Source of the DNA: Compostibacillus humi
GTDB lineage: Bacteria; Bacillota; Bacilli; Bacillales; Amphibacillaceae
NCBI RefSeq assembly: GCF_014637175.1
Contig: NZ_BMEV01000004.1
Coordinates: 1-64,000, forward strand
Direction: 5' to 3'
DNA: 64,000 bases
In this document: positions 34,131 to 43,512 of the stretch, in pieces
Layout: the number at the start of each line of letters is the position of its first letter
How positions within the stretch are numbered: the first letter of the stretch is position 1
Made by a program: the position numbers and the translations under genes
Notes under the pieces: model-generated
Database searches by the model: none
What the model was told of the DNA's origin: nothing
Seen by the model: only the letters and a program-made list of their open reading frames with translations

Positions 34131-35876
34131 ATGAACCCGTTACAAATATTTGGAAAACCGGCAATGAAAACTATGCCCGCATCTCCCTTGCGGAACGGGC
34201 AAATTATTCAGGGAAAAGTGATGAAGCTGTTCCCGAATCAGCGGGCGGAAATACAAATCGGCGGCCAAAAGGTCATTGCGAAACTGGATGCCTCGCTGAC
34301 TTTGCATAGGAGCTACCATTTTCAAGTACAGATTAAAGGCGGTATCATTTATTTGCACGTTCTTGCCGAACAGCAAAAAAAGACAAACGATCTTCTTCAT
34401 CTTCTTCATTCCTTGCGGCTAAAATCTACGAAGACAAATGTCGCTTTTATGAAACTATTACTAGAACGTCTAATTCCGTTTGACCGCGGCCAGCTAGTTC
34501 AAGCGCTTTCCTTGCTGGAAGGTGCTTCCGGGAATGAAAAGGCGATGGAAGTGCTCGTTTATATGATTAAAAACCGGCTCCCAATGTCAGAAATCGTCTT
34601 TCAAGGATTGCTGGCGAAAACGAATTACAGGCAGACGGAGCTGTTTCAATCTTTTCTGACATCCGTACGCAGCAACTCAGGGGATCATCCAGCTGTACAA
34701 CGGCTGGCAGATTTTGTCGAACCTCCGTTAAATGGAAAAGCCGCTGTTGCCAAAGAACTGTTTTCGGTGGAAAATACCCGTCTTCCATTCCATCTCCTGC
34801 AGGCCGCTGGAAAGATTCCCTTATCTTTTAATTTCGGACAATGGAAAGAGTCGTGGCAACCGTTTTTATCCGCAATGAAAAATATGACGAACAGCGAGCT
34901 GAACCAGTTTGCGAAGGTGAATCATCTCCCCTTTCCAATTGAAATGAAAGAAATCGAATATATTTGGAAAACGGTGTACAAACATCAGGCGCTACTTCGC
35001 AAAGAAGCTGGGGAAATATTGGAACAGTGGGAAGGAAAAATTAATGCCGCCGTTTTGAAAGGGAAGGGACTGGATAAAAATGAGTTTGCTGCATTCGTCG
35101 TGCGAGTGAGAAAACTTTTTAACCATTTTACCGGGACGCAATTTGTTTTGGCCAACAGACCTGTTGACCTGAAACAAGTGGCGGAAATACTCCATACTCT
35201 TTACGACATCCCATCCGGGGAAAAGATTGAGAAATTCCTCACTTCCATCCGAGAACGAAACTTATTTTTGTCCGATTTGCCAAAGGAACAGCTTTTGCAT
35301 CAAATACGGCAAACGATTTCCATGATTACTTATGAACAGCAAATTGCAAAAGGAGAGGCGGACCCTGCCGCGAATATGAAAGCCATGCTCCTTCAATGGT
35401 TGAATGAAAGCACTGGCCAGACGAAGGAACATTTGACACGATTGCTGCAATTTGTTCATGGCGTGCAATTGCAATCGGTAAGGGAAGCAGATTCTTTTAT
35501 ACATGTCCAATTGCAAATACCGGCGGAAAGAATGGGGTTAAATAAGGATGTAACTTTGGAGATGGAAGGCAGAAAGACGAAGGATGGCGGGCTGAATCCT
35601 GATTATTGCCGGATTTTATTTTTGCTGGATCTTAAATTTCTCCATGAGACTGCAATCGATGTGATGGTACAAAAACGATCCGTATCCATGACGGTGTATA
35701 ACGATACGGAAAACATCCAAACCTATGCCGCGACGCTTAAACCCCTTTTGAAGACTCGCTTGGAAGAGCTGAATTACAAATTGTCCCAAATTAATTTTAA
35801 ACCGTTTGCCGAACGTGAAAAACCGATTAAAGAGGAAATCGATAAAACGGTTCATGGGGTTGATTACCGAATATGA
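34131..35876 (+). CDS. ylqG: YlqG-like protein with a C-terminal segment resembling the FliK hook-length domain
   Basis: A 581-aa protein by the ATG at 34131 (AGGAATAGGAAG upstream; a frame from 34110 extends over that site). It lies where B. subtilis ylqG lies and is not assigned a function there. Seen: residues 1-100 form a basic beta-rich domain (GQIIQGKVMKLFPNQRAEIQIGG), the centre is helical, and about 455-560 read like the Flg_hook domain of FliK: a beta strand (HVQLQIPAERMGL), a second strand, then a terminal helix (LKPLLKTRLEELNYKL) and strand (SQINFKPF). It overlaps ylqH, an FlhB C-domain homologue, by 4 nt. Inference: a FliK-like partner for YlqH. Confidence 0.7.
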   Translation: MNPLQIFGKPAMKTMPASPLRNGQIIQGKVMKLFPNQRAEIQIGGQKVIAKLDASLTLHRSYHFQVQIKGGIIYLHVLAEQQKKTNDLLHLLHSLRLKSTKTNVAFMKLLLERLIPFDRGQLVQALSLLEGASGNEKAMEVLVYMIKNRLPMSEIVFQGLLAKTNYRQTELFQSFLTSVRSNSGDHPAVQRLADFVEPPLNGKAAVAKELFSVENTRLPFHLLQAAGKIPLSFNFGQWKESWQPFLSAMKNMTNSELNQFAKVNHLPFPIEMKEIEYIWKTVYKHQALLRKEAGEILEQWEGKINAAVLKGKGLDKNEFAAFVVRVRKLFNHFTGTQFVLANRPVDLKQVAEILHTLYDIPSGEKIEKFLTSIRERNLFLSDLPKEQLLHQIRQTISMITYEQQIAKGEADPAANMKAMLLQWLNESTGQTKEHLTRLLQFVHGVQLQSVREADSFIHVQLQIPAERMGLNKDVTLEMEGRKTKDGGLNPDYCRILFLLDLKFLHETAIDVMVQKRSVSMTVYNDTENIQTYAATLKPLLKTRLEELNYKLSQINFKPFAEREKPIKEEIDKTVHGVDYRI

Positions 35877-36154
35877 CGGAAAAACGCAAAAAAGCAGCAG
35901 CTCTTCGCTATAATCAACATCAAGATGCGGCGCCTGTGCTTGTTGCATCCGGAAAAGGGCTCGTTGCCGAAGAAATTATGAAAAGGGCGCAAGAACACGA
36001 AGTGCCCATCGTGGAGGATGCCACGCTGGTGGAATTATTATCCGAATTGGATATCAATGAAACAATACCGGAACAATTGTTTGAAATGGTGGCGGAAGTT
36101 TTTGCTTTTATTTACCAATTGGACAAATCTGCAGGAACCTCTATGAAAGAATAG
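35873..36154 (+). CDS. ylqH: FlhB cytoplasmic-domain homologue YlqH (FhlB-like)
   Basis: A 93-aa protein matching only the C-terminal cytoplasmic part of FlhB (compare KYDEEVASAPYVLAKGVDLVALKIKE in flhB here with RYNQHQDAAPVLVASGKGLVAEEIMK in this protein). It retains the helix that follows the autocleavage site and the VPIVEDATLVELLSELDINETIPEQLFEMVAEVFAFIYQL C-terminal part, but has no NPTH cleavage motif and no membrane helices. Translationally coupled to ylqG (ATGA overlap at 35873). It is separate from the flagellar operon, about 10 kb away. Confidence 0.88.
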   Translation: MTEKRKKAAALRYNQHQDAAPVLVASGKGLVAEEIMKRAQEHEVPIVEDATLVELLSELDINETIPEQLFEMVAEVFAFIYQLDKSAGTSMKE

Positions 36155-36206
36155 TAAGATTTATATTGCAATTTTCAAGTAATGAAAACATTTTGTGAAC
36201 ATTTTC

Positions 36207-36235
36207 TTGTTAAATGTCGATTCTTTTTATACAAT
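36207..36235 (+). promoter_or_regulatory. sucCD promoter
   Basis: TTGTTA (36207-36212) and TACAAT (36230-36235) with 17-bp spacing. Just upstream, TTGTGAA (36193-36199) is one perfect half of a Rex-type operator; the second half (TTCTTGT) is poor, so Rex control is only a thought. Confidence 0.65.
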
Positions 36236-36269
36236 GGACTTGCAGTAATTATATATAGGGGGATAAAGA

Positions 36270-37433
36270 ATGAACATTCACGAGTACCAAGGTAAACAGA
36301 TTTTGCGTGAATTTGGTGTTAAAGTTCCTAATGGATATGTTGCCTATACAGTGGATGAAGCTGTAGAAGCTGCCAAAAAATTAGGTTCTTCTGTCACCGT
36401 TGTTAAAGCACAAATTCATGCTGGAGGCCGCGGAAAAGCGGGTGGAGTTAAAGTTGCAAAAAATTTAGATGAAGTTCGTACATATGCCGATGAAATCCTC
36501 GGTAAGACGCTGGTTACCCACCAGACTGGGCCAGAAGGAAAAGAAGTGAAACGCCTTCTGATTGAAGAAGGTTGCGATATTCAAAAAGAATATTATATTG
36601 GAGTCGTATTAGACCGAGCTACATCCCGGGTAGTTATGATGGCATCGGAAGAAGGAGGAACGGAAATTGAAGAAGTAGCTGCAAAAACACCGGAGAAAAT
36701 TTTTAAAGAAGTCATTGATCCGGTCATTGGCCTTTCGCCTTACCAAGCCCGCAGACTGGCATTTAATATTAACATACCAAATGAATTAGTCGGTAAAGCG
36801 GTTTCTTTTATGATGGGTCTATATCAAGCCTTTGTGGAAAAGGACTGCTCCATTGCTGAAATCAACCCGCTAGTAACGACTGGCGACGGGGAAGTTTTGG
36901 CGCTGGATGCGAAGTTAAACTTTGATGATAACGCTTTATATCGTCATCCTGACATTGTGGAATTACGGGATTTAGATGAAGAGGATGAAAAGGAAATTGA
37001 AGCATCCAAATACGATTTAAGCTATATTGCGCTGGACGGCAACATTGGCTGTATGGTAAACGGGGCAGGTTTAGCAATGGCCACGATGGATATTATTAAA
37101 TATTACGGCGGAGAGCCAGCAAACTTCTTAGACGTAGGCGGCGGCGCCACAGCAGAAAAAGTAACGGAAGCATTTAAAATTATTTTATCCGACCCGAACG
37201 TAAAGGGAATTTTCGTCAATATTTTCGGCGGAATTATGAAATGTGACGTAATCGCCGAAGGGGTTGTCGAAGCAACGAAACAAGTAGGTTTGGAAATTCC
37301 TCTCGTAGTTCGCTTAGAGGGTACAAATGTGGAACTTGGGAAGAAAATTTTGCAAGATTCGGGATTAAATATTACAGCTGCAGACTCCATGGCGGATGGA
37401 GCACAAAAGATTGTATCCTTAGTAAGCAAGTAA
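36270..37433 (+). CDS. sucC: Succinyl-CoA ligase, beta subunit
   Basis: ADP-forming succinyl-CoA synthetase of the TCA cycle, beta chain. ATP-grasp domain at about 1-235 with [17 protein letters not shown] at the N-terminus and [10 protein letters not shown] (about 53-62); the C-terminal ligase domain contains [22 protein letters not shown] and [14 protein letters not shown]. 387 aa. AGGGGGATAAAG precedes the ATG. sucD follows after 44 bp. Confidence 0.98.
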   Translation: MNIHEYQGKQILREFGVKVPNGYVAYTVDEAVEAAKKLGSSVTVVKAQIHAGGRGKAGGVKVAKNLDEVRTYADEILGKTLVTHQTGPEGKEVKRLLIEEGCDIQKEYYIGVVLDRATSRVVMMASEEGGTEIEEVAAKTPEKIFKEVIDPVIGLSPYQARRLAFNINIPNELVGKAVSFMMGLYQAFVEKDCSIAEINPLVTTGDGEVLALDAKLNFDDNALYRHPDIVELRDLDEEDEKEIEASKYDLSYIALDGNIGCMVNGAGLAMATMDIIKYYGGEPANFLDVGGGATAEKVTEAFKIILSDPNVKGIFVNIFGGIMKCDVIAEGVVEATKQVGLEIPLVVRLEGTNVELGKKILQDSGLNITAADSMADGAQKIVSLVSK

Positions 37434-37477
37434 TGATAGATTTGAAATCGATAGAATTGGAGAAAGGACGGACGAAG

Positions 37478-38383
37478 ATGGGGATTTATCTGAATAAAGA
37501 TACGAAAGTAATTGTCCAAGGAATTACTGGCGGAACAGCCAGATTCCATACGAAACAAATGCTGGAATACGGAACGAAAATCGTAGGCGGCGTTACTCCG
37601 AAAAAAGGCGGTACAGAAGTAGAAGGCGTGCCTGTATTTAATACATTGCAAGAAGCCGTCGACGAAACAGGTGCAACCGTATCTGTCATTTATGTTCCGG
37701 CACCGTTTGCTGCTGATGCGATCATCGAAGCGGTAGACGCAGAACTAGATCTTGTCATCTGTATTACTGAACATATTCCGGTATTAGATATGGTAAAAGT
37801 AAAACGATACATGGAAGGAAAGAAAACCCGGCTAATCGGACCAAACTGCCCAGGTGTTATTACCGCCGATGAATGTAAAGTCGGCATCATGCCAGGGTAC
37901 ATCCATAAAAAAGGTCATATCGGCGTTGTATCCCGTTCCGGAACTTTAACTTATGAAGCGGTCCATCAGCTAACCCAAAGAGGTTACGGACAGTCGACAG
38001 CTGTCGGAATCGGGGGAGACCCGGTAAACGGAACGAATTTCATCGATGTGTTAAAGGAATTCAATGAAGACCCGGAAACAGAAGCGGTAATCATGATTGG
38101 AGAAATCGGCGGAACGGCCGAAGAGGAAGCCGCATTATGGATTAAAGAAAATATGAAAAAACCAGTCGTCGGCTTTATAGGCGGTGCTACAGCCCCTCCA
38201 GGAAAACGGATGGGACATGCCGGAGCAATTATTTCTGGCGGAAAAGGAACAGCAGAAGAAAAAATCCGCGTCATGAAGGAATGCGGAATCGCTGTTGCTG
38301 AAACGCCTGCAGTCATCGGCGAAACGATGATTAAAGTGCTCAAAGAAAAAGGCCTGGACGAAAAATGCCGAACCCATGCTTAA
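37478..38383 (+). CDS. sucD: Succinyl-CoA ligase, alpha subunit
   Basis: CoA-binding chain; its active-site histidine, phosphorylated during catalysis, is in [14 protein letters not shown] (about residue 246). N-terminal CoA-binding domain: [18 protein letters not shown] and [14 protein letters not shown]. The start at 37478 follows AAAGGACGGACGAAG and gives 301 aa; the frame extends back to 37433 without support. Ends at a terminator. Confidence 0.97.
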   Translation: MGIYLNKDTKVIVQGITGGTARFHTKQMLEYGTKIVGGVTPKKGGTEVEGVPVFNTLQEAVDETGATVSVIYVPAPFAADAIIEAVDAELDLVICITEHIPVLDMVKVKRYMEGKKTRLIGPNCPGVITADECKVGIMPGYIHKKGHIGVVSRSGTLTYEAVHQLTQRGYGQSTAVGIGGDPVNGTNFIDVLKEFNEDPETEAVIMIGEIGGTAEEEAALWIKENMKKPVVGFIGGATAPPGKRMGHAGAIISGGKGTAEEKIRVMKECGIAVAETPAVIGETMIKVLKEKGLDEKCRTHA

Positions 38384-38390
38384 CAACAAA

Positions 38391-38430
38391 GGAAGAACCT
38401 AAAAGTACCTGCTTTTAGGTTCTTCTTCCA
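38391..38430 (+). terminator. Terminator after sucCD
   Basis: GAAGAACCTAAAAG (38392-38405) pairs perfectly with CTTTTAGGTTCTTC (38412-38425) over a 6-nt loop; TTCCATTG follows. Confidence 0.8.
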
Positions 38431-38474
38431 TTGAAAATTCCTTTTCATTAAATCAAAATGAATGAGGTGGTTAA

Positions 38475-39365
38475 TTGAAACATACTCGCTATCGAATCAT
38501 TCATCTGTCAAGGTGCAAAGGAGTGACAAGAAGCATTTTAAGAAAATTTTTGCGAAAATTCCCAACCTTAGAGCCGCTATATCAATTCTCTCCAGAATCC
38601 ATTTCCCAAACCTTTTCCATCCCTCCGCAAAAAGCTTCCTTAATCTACCGTGATCTCCATAACCGGCAATTAATTGAACGGATAAAAAAAGAAATTGTTA
38701 CGTTTCCTATCATTACAATAGTTGACGAGAGCTATCCACCTATGTTAAATACAATAAAAGATGCGCCGCTCGTATTGTATGCATGCGGTGATTTATCCTT
38801 ATTATCCGAACAGCCGAAAATCAGTGTCATCGGCACGAGAAATCCTTCAAAAGATGCATGGGCGAAAACGGAGTTCGTCGTTAAGCCGCTCGTTCAGGAA
38901 GGATGGGTCATTGTTAGCGGTTTAGCGAAAGGAATTGACAGTTTTGCCCATGAAATTGCATTGCAGCATCACGGTAAAACAATAGCCGTTTTAGGAAGCG
39001 GATTTAATCATATATATCCGAGAAAAAACAGCAAATTATTTTTTGAAATTGCCAACAGAGGGCTTGTCTTATCTGAGTATGCTCCAAATATTCCTCCAGC
39101 AAAATATCATTTTCCCGAACGGAACCGGATTATTAGCGGCTTAAGTTTTGGAACATTAGTGATTGAAGCAATGGAAAAAAGCGGAACGCTAATTACGGTG
39201 GAACATGCATTGGACCAGGGGCGAGAAGTTTTTGCCGTCCCCGATTCCCCGGCTGTTCCCCAATCAAAAGGCTGTCATCAAATGATTCAGGATGGAGCAA
39301 AACTCATTCAACACGCAAAGGATATTGTCATAGAATGGCAAATGATAAAGCATCATTACAAGTAA
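38475..39365 (+). CDS. dprA: DNA-processing protein DprA
   Basis: Binds incoming single-stranded DNA during natural transformation and loads RecA. The Rossmann-like core is seen in ISVIGTRNPS, VSGLAKGIDSFAHEIAL, AVLGSGFNHIYPRKN and RNRIISGLS, with GTLITVEHALDQGREVFAVP at the C-terminus. 296 aa with no extra C-terminal winged helix, like B. subtilis. TTG start with GAGGTGG upstream. Not proof of competence by itself. Confidence 0.95.
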   Translation: MKHTRYRIIHLSRCKGVTRSILRKFLRKFPTLEPLYQFSPESISQTFSIPPQKASLIYRDLHNRQLIERIKKEIVTFPIITIVDESYPPMLNTIKDAPLVLYACGDLSLLSEQPKISVIGTRNPSKDAWAKTEFVVKPLVQEGWVIVSGLAKGIDSFAHEIALQHHGKTIAVLGSGFNHIYPRKNSKLFFEIANRGLVLSEYAPNIPPAKYHFPERNRIISGLSFGTLVIEAMEKSGTLITVEHALDQGREVFAVPDSPAVPQSKGCHQMIQDGAKLIQHAKDIVIEWQMIKHHYK

Positions 39366-39387
39366 CAATTATCTATACAGAAGAAGT

Positions 39388-39416
39388 TTGACAAACGATG
39401 CAGAAATATTTAGTAT
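39388..39416 (+). promoter_or_regulatory. Candidate topA promoter
   Basis: Consensus TTGACA (39388-39393) and TAGTAT (39411-39416) with 17-bp spacing, leaving a leader of about 150 nt before topA. Confidence 0.6.
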
Positions 39417-39574
39417 TAGTGAAGATTTGTATTTTTTCATATAAACAAACGGAACTTTTTCGTTATTCTATTAACATACAATGCCAAAAACTTAAATGTT
39501 GATATGAAAAAGATACGAGCGGAATGAATGAAGTTTTCATTTACCGCACAACCTCATTTTAGGAGGATTAGAAC

Positions 39575-41653
39575 ATGAAAGAAAAAGAATATCTTGTAAT
39601 CGTCGAATCACCAGCAAAAGCAAAGACAATTGAACGTTATTTAGGAAAAAAATATGAAGTGAAAGCCTCCATGGGCCATGTCCGTGATTTGCCGAAAAGC
39701 CAAATCGGTGTTGATATTGCTGATAATTTCAAACCGAAATATATTACAATTCGCGGCAAAGGCGAAGTGCTAAAGGATTTGCGAAAATCGGCAAAAAAAG
39801 CCAAAAAAATATTTTTAGCAGCTGACCCGGACAGGGAAGGGGAAGCGATTGCCTGGCATTTAGCCCATATATTAAATGTAGATGAAAACTCGAAGTGCCG
39901 GGTCGTCTTTAATGAAATTACAAAGGATGCAATTAAAGAGTCCTTTAAGAATCCGCGGGCAATTGACAATGATTTAGTCGATGCTCAGCAGGCGAGACGG
40001 ATTTTGGACCGTTTAGTCGGGTATAAAATCAGTCCAATTCTTTGGAAAAAGGTGAAAAAAGGATTAAGTGCCGGCAGAGTACAATCGGTAGCATTGAAAT
40101 TGATCCTTGATCGGGAAAAAGAGATTAATAATTTCCAGCCGGAAGAATATTGGACGATCGATGGGAAATTTTTAAAAGACGATTCCCTATTCGAAGGGTC
40201 TTTCTACGGGATAAACGGCAAGAAGCAAAGTCTAAAAACAAAAGATGAAGTAAATGAAATAATGAACCAATTGGACGGAAAATTTTCTGTAGCAAAAGTA
40301 GTGAAAAAAGAACGAAAAAGGAATCCAGCCCAGCCGTTTATCACTTCCTCTTTACAGCAGGAAGCAGCGAGGAAGCTGAATTTTCGCGCCAAGAAAACGA
40401 TGATGATTGCCCAGCAGCTCTATGAAGGCATCGATCTTGGGAAAAAGGCCGGCGGAATTACCGGATTAATTACGTACATGCGAACCGATTCAACGAGAAT
40501 TTCGGAAACTGCGAAACAGGAAGCTAAGGAATACATTGAATCCCAATTTGGAAAGAACTTTGTCGGAGAACAAAGGAAGAGCAAGAATAAAGAGGGAGCA
40601 CAAGATGCCCATGAAGCCATTCGGCCGACGTCAGTACACCGGGATCCAAAATCATTAAAAGACGTCCTGTCGAGGGATCAATACCGCTTGTACAAATTAA
40701 TCTGGGAGCGCTTTGTTGCCAGTCAAATGGCTCCTGCCGTATTGGATACGATGACAGTGCATTTAACAAATAATAATGTAGAATTTAGAGCAACAGGTTC
40801 GAAAATTAAATTTCAGGGCTTTATGAAAGTTTATGTTGAAGGAACCGATGAGAAAAATACAGAATCAAACAATTTGCTGCCTGCATTGGAAGAAGGTATG
40901 GAAGTAGAAGCAAAGGAAATAACGCCAAACCAGCATTTTACCCAGCCTCCTCCAAGGTATACGGAGGCCAGGTTAGTAAAAACGTTAGAGGAACTTGGAA
41001 TCGGCAGACCGTCTACCTATGCGCCGACTCTCGATACGATCCAAAGACGGAATTATGTGACCCTAGATCAGAAACGTTTTATCCCGACTGAACTCGGTGC
41101 GGTTGTCATAGAATTATTGGAAGAATTTTTCCCGGAAATTATCGATGTCGATTTTACCGTTAAAATGGAAGATGATTTGGATTCGATTGAAGAAGGGAAG
41201 CAAGATTGGGTTTCCATTATTGACAAATTTTATCAGGATTTCGAAAAACGGTTAGAAAAAGCAGAAAAAGAAATGGAAAAAATTGAGATTAAAGATGAAC
41301 CGGCTGGCATCCAATGTGAAAATTGCGGCCATGAAATGGTTTATAAAATGGGCCGTTACGGAAAATTTTTAGCATGTTCAAATTTTCCGGATTGCCGAAA
41401 TACGAAACCTATATTAAAGGAAATCGGCGTACAATGTCCAAAATGCCAAAAGGGAAGCATCGTAGAAAGGAAATCAAAGAAACGGCGTGTATTTTACGGA
41501 TGTGACCGTTTCCCGGACTGTGACTTTGTTTCCTGGGATAAGCCGATTGCAAGGCCATGTCCGAAATGTAACGCTACCCTCGTAGAGAAGAAGGTGAAAA
41601 AGGGAGTACAAGTTCAATGTACATCCTGTGAATATAAAGAAGAAGTTCAATGA
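39575..41653 (+). CDS. topA: DNA topoisomerase I
   Basis: Type IA enzyme that relaxes negative supercoils. TOPRIM domain at the N-terminus ([17 protein letters not shown], with [14 protein letters not shown]), catalytic tyrosine near residue 301 in TYMRTDSTR, then [10 protein letters not shown] and PTELGAVV. The C-terminal ~110 residues hold three Cys4 zinc-finger repeats (CENCGHE to CSNFPDC; CPKCQKG to CDRFPDC; CPKCNAT to CTSC). 692 aa, as in Bacillus. AGGAGGATTAGAAC before the ATG. The gene usually next, trmFO, is absent. Confidence 0.98.
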   Translation: MKEKEYLVIVESPAKAKTIERYLGKKYEVKASMGHVRDLPKSQIGVDIADNFKPKYITIRGKGEVLKDLRKSAKKAKKIFLAADPDREGEAIAWHLAHILNVDENSKCRVVFNEITKDAIKESFKNPRAIDNDLVDAQQARRILDRLVGYKISPILWKKVKKGLSAGRVQSVALKLILDREKEINNFQPEEYWTIDGKFLKDDSLFEGSFYGINGKKQSLKTKDEVNEIMNQLDGKFSVAKVVKKERKRNPAQPFITSSLQQEAARKLNFRAKKTMMIAQQLYEGIDLGKKAGGITGLITYMRTDSTRISETAKQEAKEYIESQFGKNFVGEQRKSKNKEGAQDAHEAIRPTSVHRDPKSLKDVLSRDQYRLYKLIWERFVASQMAPAVLDTMTVHLTNNNVEFRATGSKIKFQGFMKVYVEGTDEKNTESNNLLPALEEGMEVEAKEITPNQHFTQPPPRYTEARLVKTLEELGIGRPSTYAPTLDTIQRRNYVTLDQKRFIPTELGAVVIELLEEFFPEIIDVDFTVKMEDDLDSIEEGKQDWVSIIDKFYQDFEKRLEKAEKEMEKIEIKDEPAGIQCENCGHEMVYKMGRYGKFLACSNFPDCRNTKPILKEIGVQCPKCQKGSIVERKSKKRRVFYGCDRFPDCDFVSWDKPIARPCPKCNATLVEKKVKKGVQVQCTSCEYKEEVQ

Positions 41654-41654
41654 T

Positions 41655-41685
41655 GAGAAGGAAGGGTGCATGCCCTTCCTCTCTG
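41655..41685 (+). terminator. Stem-loop after topA
   Basis: AAGGAAGGG and CCCTTCCT around TGCATG make an 8-9 bp stem immediately after the stop; the tail CTCTGTTTG is only moderately T-rich. Confidence 0.6.
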
Positions 41686-41811
41686 TTTGAAAAATTTCTT
41701 CATAATATGCATATTTTTTGATTTATTTGGCAATAAAGATAAAAAACTAAGATATTTATTCACAAGAAATTCACAAAATACCATTTTTCTAAAATCATTG
41801 AATAGTATTCT

Positions 41812-41840
41812 TTGACGAAAAATATAAGTAGTAATATAAT
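41812..41840 (+). promoter_or_regulatory. Promoter P1 of the xerC-hslVU-codY operon
   Basis: TTGACG (41812-41817) and consensus TATAAT (41835-41840), 17-bp spacing. Confidence 0.65.
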
Positions 41841-41894
41841 TAGCGATTGGAGAGCAAATTTTTAGATAGTTTATCGGACAAAATAACAAATAGC

Positions 41895-41922
41895 GTGACA
41901 TTTCCAAAAATTATGTTATAAT
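41895..41922 (+). promoter_or_regulatory. Promoter P2 of the xerC-hslVU-codY operon
   Basis: GTGACA (41895-41900) and consensus TATAAT (41917-41922), 16-bp spacing. Confidence 0.55.
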
Positions 41923-41968
41923 GGTCCTAGGTGCGATTCTGAATTTTATTACAATTTTGTTAAATGTC

Positions 41969-41997
41969 TTGCAAAACAAACTCTCCTATGCTATTAT
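41969..41997 (+). promoter_or_regulatory. Promoter P3 of the xerC-hslVU-codY operon
   Basis: TTGCAA (41969-41974) and TATTAT (41992-41997), 17-bp spacing, 25 bp upstream of the xerC start, so its transcript would have a very short leader. Confidence 0.5.
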
Positions 41998-42022
41998 ATA
42001 CGCTGTTTGAAGAGGTGATGTG

Positions 42023-42940
42023 TTGAGCAAATTTCAACAGCAAACAAGGCACTTTATCGAATATTTGCAAATTGAAAAAAATGCTTCTTCCCATACGATC
42101 AACAGTTATACGAAGGATATCGACGACTTCTGCAGATTTCTGAACAAAGAGGGAGTCTCCTCCTTCAATGATGTGACACAGCCGGTTGTTCGAGTATATC
42201 TTACTGCTCTATACGAACAAAAACTAAGCAGAAAATCGGTGTCAAGGAAAATTTCATCCTTGCGAAGCTTTTTTCGGTTTTTAGAGCGGGAACAGCAAAT
42301 AGAGAACAACCCATTCGTCCAGCTTGTCATGCCAAAAGCCGAAAAAAAAATTCCGGGCTTTTTATATTCGGAAGAGCTGGAAAAATTGTTTTCAGTTTGC
42401 GATTTAACAACACCAATCGGGCAGCGGAATCAGGCGATTTTAGAAGTTTTGTACGGCACAGGAATCCGGGTCAGTGAATGTGAAAAATTAACCGTATCGG
42501 ATATTGACTTTTCAATCGGCACTTTGCTCATTCGCGGAAAAGGGCGCAAGGAAAGATATGTCCCTTTTGGTTCCTTCGCTGAAGCTGCATTAAAGACTTA
42601 CATAAATGAAGGAAGAACGTACCTGCTAAATAAGTTTCAGTGCAAGACTGATTCCTTATTTTTAAATGCCCGCGGCAACCCGATAACATCCCGCGGTATT
42701 CGGGTTGTACTCGACAAGCTCGTTAAGGAAGCATCCTTAACAATCCGAGTTCATCCACACAAATTAAGGCACACGTTTGCAACCCATATGCTTAACGAAG
42801 GAGCGGATTTGCGGACGGTGCAAGAATTGCTTGGCCATGAAAATCTATCGACGACACAAATGTATACCCATGTCACGAAAGATCACCTGCAAAGAGTGTA
42901 TATGAATACCCATCCGAGAGCCCGGGATGAAAAGAGGTGA
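42023..42940 (+). CDS. xerC: Tyrosine recombinase XerC (CodV)
   Basis: Resolves chromosome dimers at dif together with XerD. N-terminal SAM-like core-binding domain (about 1-90, [26 protein letters not shown]) and catalytic domain with Arg in GTGIRVSE (about 148), the [11 protein letters not shown] box (about 245-255) and the nucleophilic Tyr in TQMYTHVT (about 280). Start taken at TTG 42023 with AGGTG 5 nt upstream, as for B. subtilis codV; the GTG at 42020 is an alternative. 305 aa. hslV follows after 4 bp. Confidence 0.96.
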   Translation: MSKFQQQTRHFIEYLQIEKNASSHTINSYTKDIDDFCRFLNKEGVSSFNDVTQPVVRVYLTALYEQKLSRKSVSRKISSLRSFFRFLEREQQIENNPFVQLVMPKAEKKIPGFLYSEELEKLFSVCDLTTPIGQRNQAILEVLYGTGIRVSECEKLTVSDIDFSIGTLLIRGKGRKERYVPFGSFAEAALKTYINEGRTYLLNKFQCKTDSLFLNARGNPITSRGIRVVLDKLVKEASLTIRVHPHKLRHTFATHMLNEGADLRTVQELLGHENLSTTQMYTHVTKDHLQRVYMNTHPRARDEKR

Positions 42941-42944
42941 AGGA

Positions 42945-43490
42945 ATGGCAAATGAAATGCATGCAACAACAATATTTGCCATACGGCACAATGGCCAGTG
43001 TGCGATGAGCGGAGACGGCCAGGTAACATTGGGCAATGCGGTTGTAATGAAACATCGGGCAAAAAAAGTCCGTAAATTGTATCAGGGTAAAGTTCTGGCA
43101 GGATTTGCCGGATCAGTTGCCGATGCCTTTACCCTGTTTGAGAAATTTGAAGGGAAATTACAAGCCTTTAATGGCAATTTGACGAGAGCAGCTGTCGAAT
43201 TGGCAAAAGAATGGCGAAGTGACAAAGTATTGCGGAAATTAGAAGCGATGCTCATTGTCATGAATAAGGAGAATATGTATTTAGTATCCGGGACAGGGGA
43301 AGTAATCGAACCGGATGACGGAATACTGGCAATCGGCTCCGGCGGCAATTTTGCCTTAAGCGCGGGGAAGGCATTAGTCAGGCATGCGAAAGATATGTCC
43401 GCAAGTGAAATTGCGAAAACAGCTCTTGAAATTGCCGGGGAGATATGCGTATACACGAACGACTATATAACAATCGAGGTTCTCGATTAA
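42945..43490 (+). CDS. hslV: ATP-dependent protease subunit HslV (ClpQ)
   Basis: Proteolytic ring of the two-component HslUV (ClpQY) protease. Start 42945 (AGAGGTGA upstream) gives 181 aa, the B. subtilis length. The N-terminal sequence is [17 protein letters not shown]: the Thr-Thr pair used as nucleophile in most HslV sits at residues 8-9 after a seven-residue stretch, and the Ser found at the start of B. subtilis ClpQ is absent. Later proteasome-fold segments are normal: [41 protein letters not shown]. Confidence 0.95.
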   Translation: MANEMHATTIFAIRHNGQCAMSGDGQVTLGNAVVMKHRAKKVRKLYQGKVLAGFAGSVADAFTLFEKFEGKLQAFNGNLTRAAVELAKEWRSDKVLRKLEAMLIVMNKENMYLVSGTGEVIEPDDGILAIGSGGNFALSAGKALVRHAKDMSASEIAKTALEIAGEICVYTNDYITIEVLD

Positions 43491-43512
43491 TAAGGAGGAG
43501 GTCTCTCAATAG

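Larger units (their letters stand above)
41686..42022 (+). other. AT-rich spacer in place of trmFO, with upstream direct repeats
   Basis: About 340 bp without a supported gene. It has two copies of ATTCACAA at 41758-41765 and 41769-41776, spaced 11 bp start to start (one helix turn), then three sigma-A-like promoters listed separately. No remnant of trmFO was recognised in any frame. Confidence 0.7.

Noticed and set aside
41647-41907. 86-codon frame on the - strand after topA as a possible trmFO replacement
   Set aside because: It overlaps the topA end and a terminator, has no ribosome site, and its Phe/Ile/Leu-rich composition is what AT-rich spacer gives by chance.
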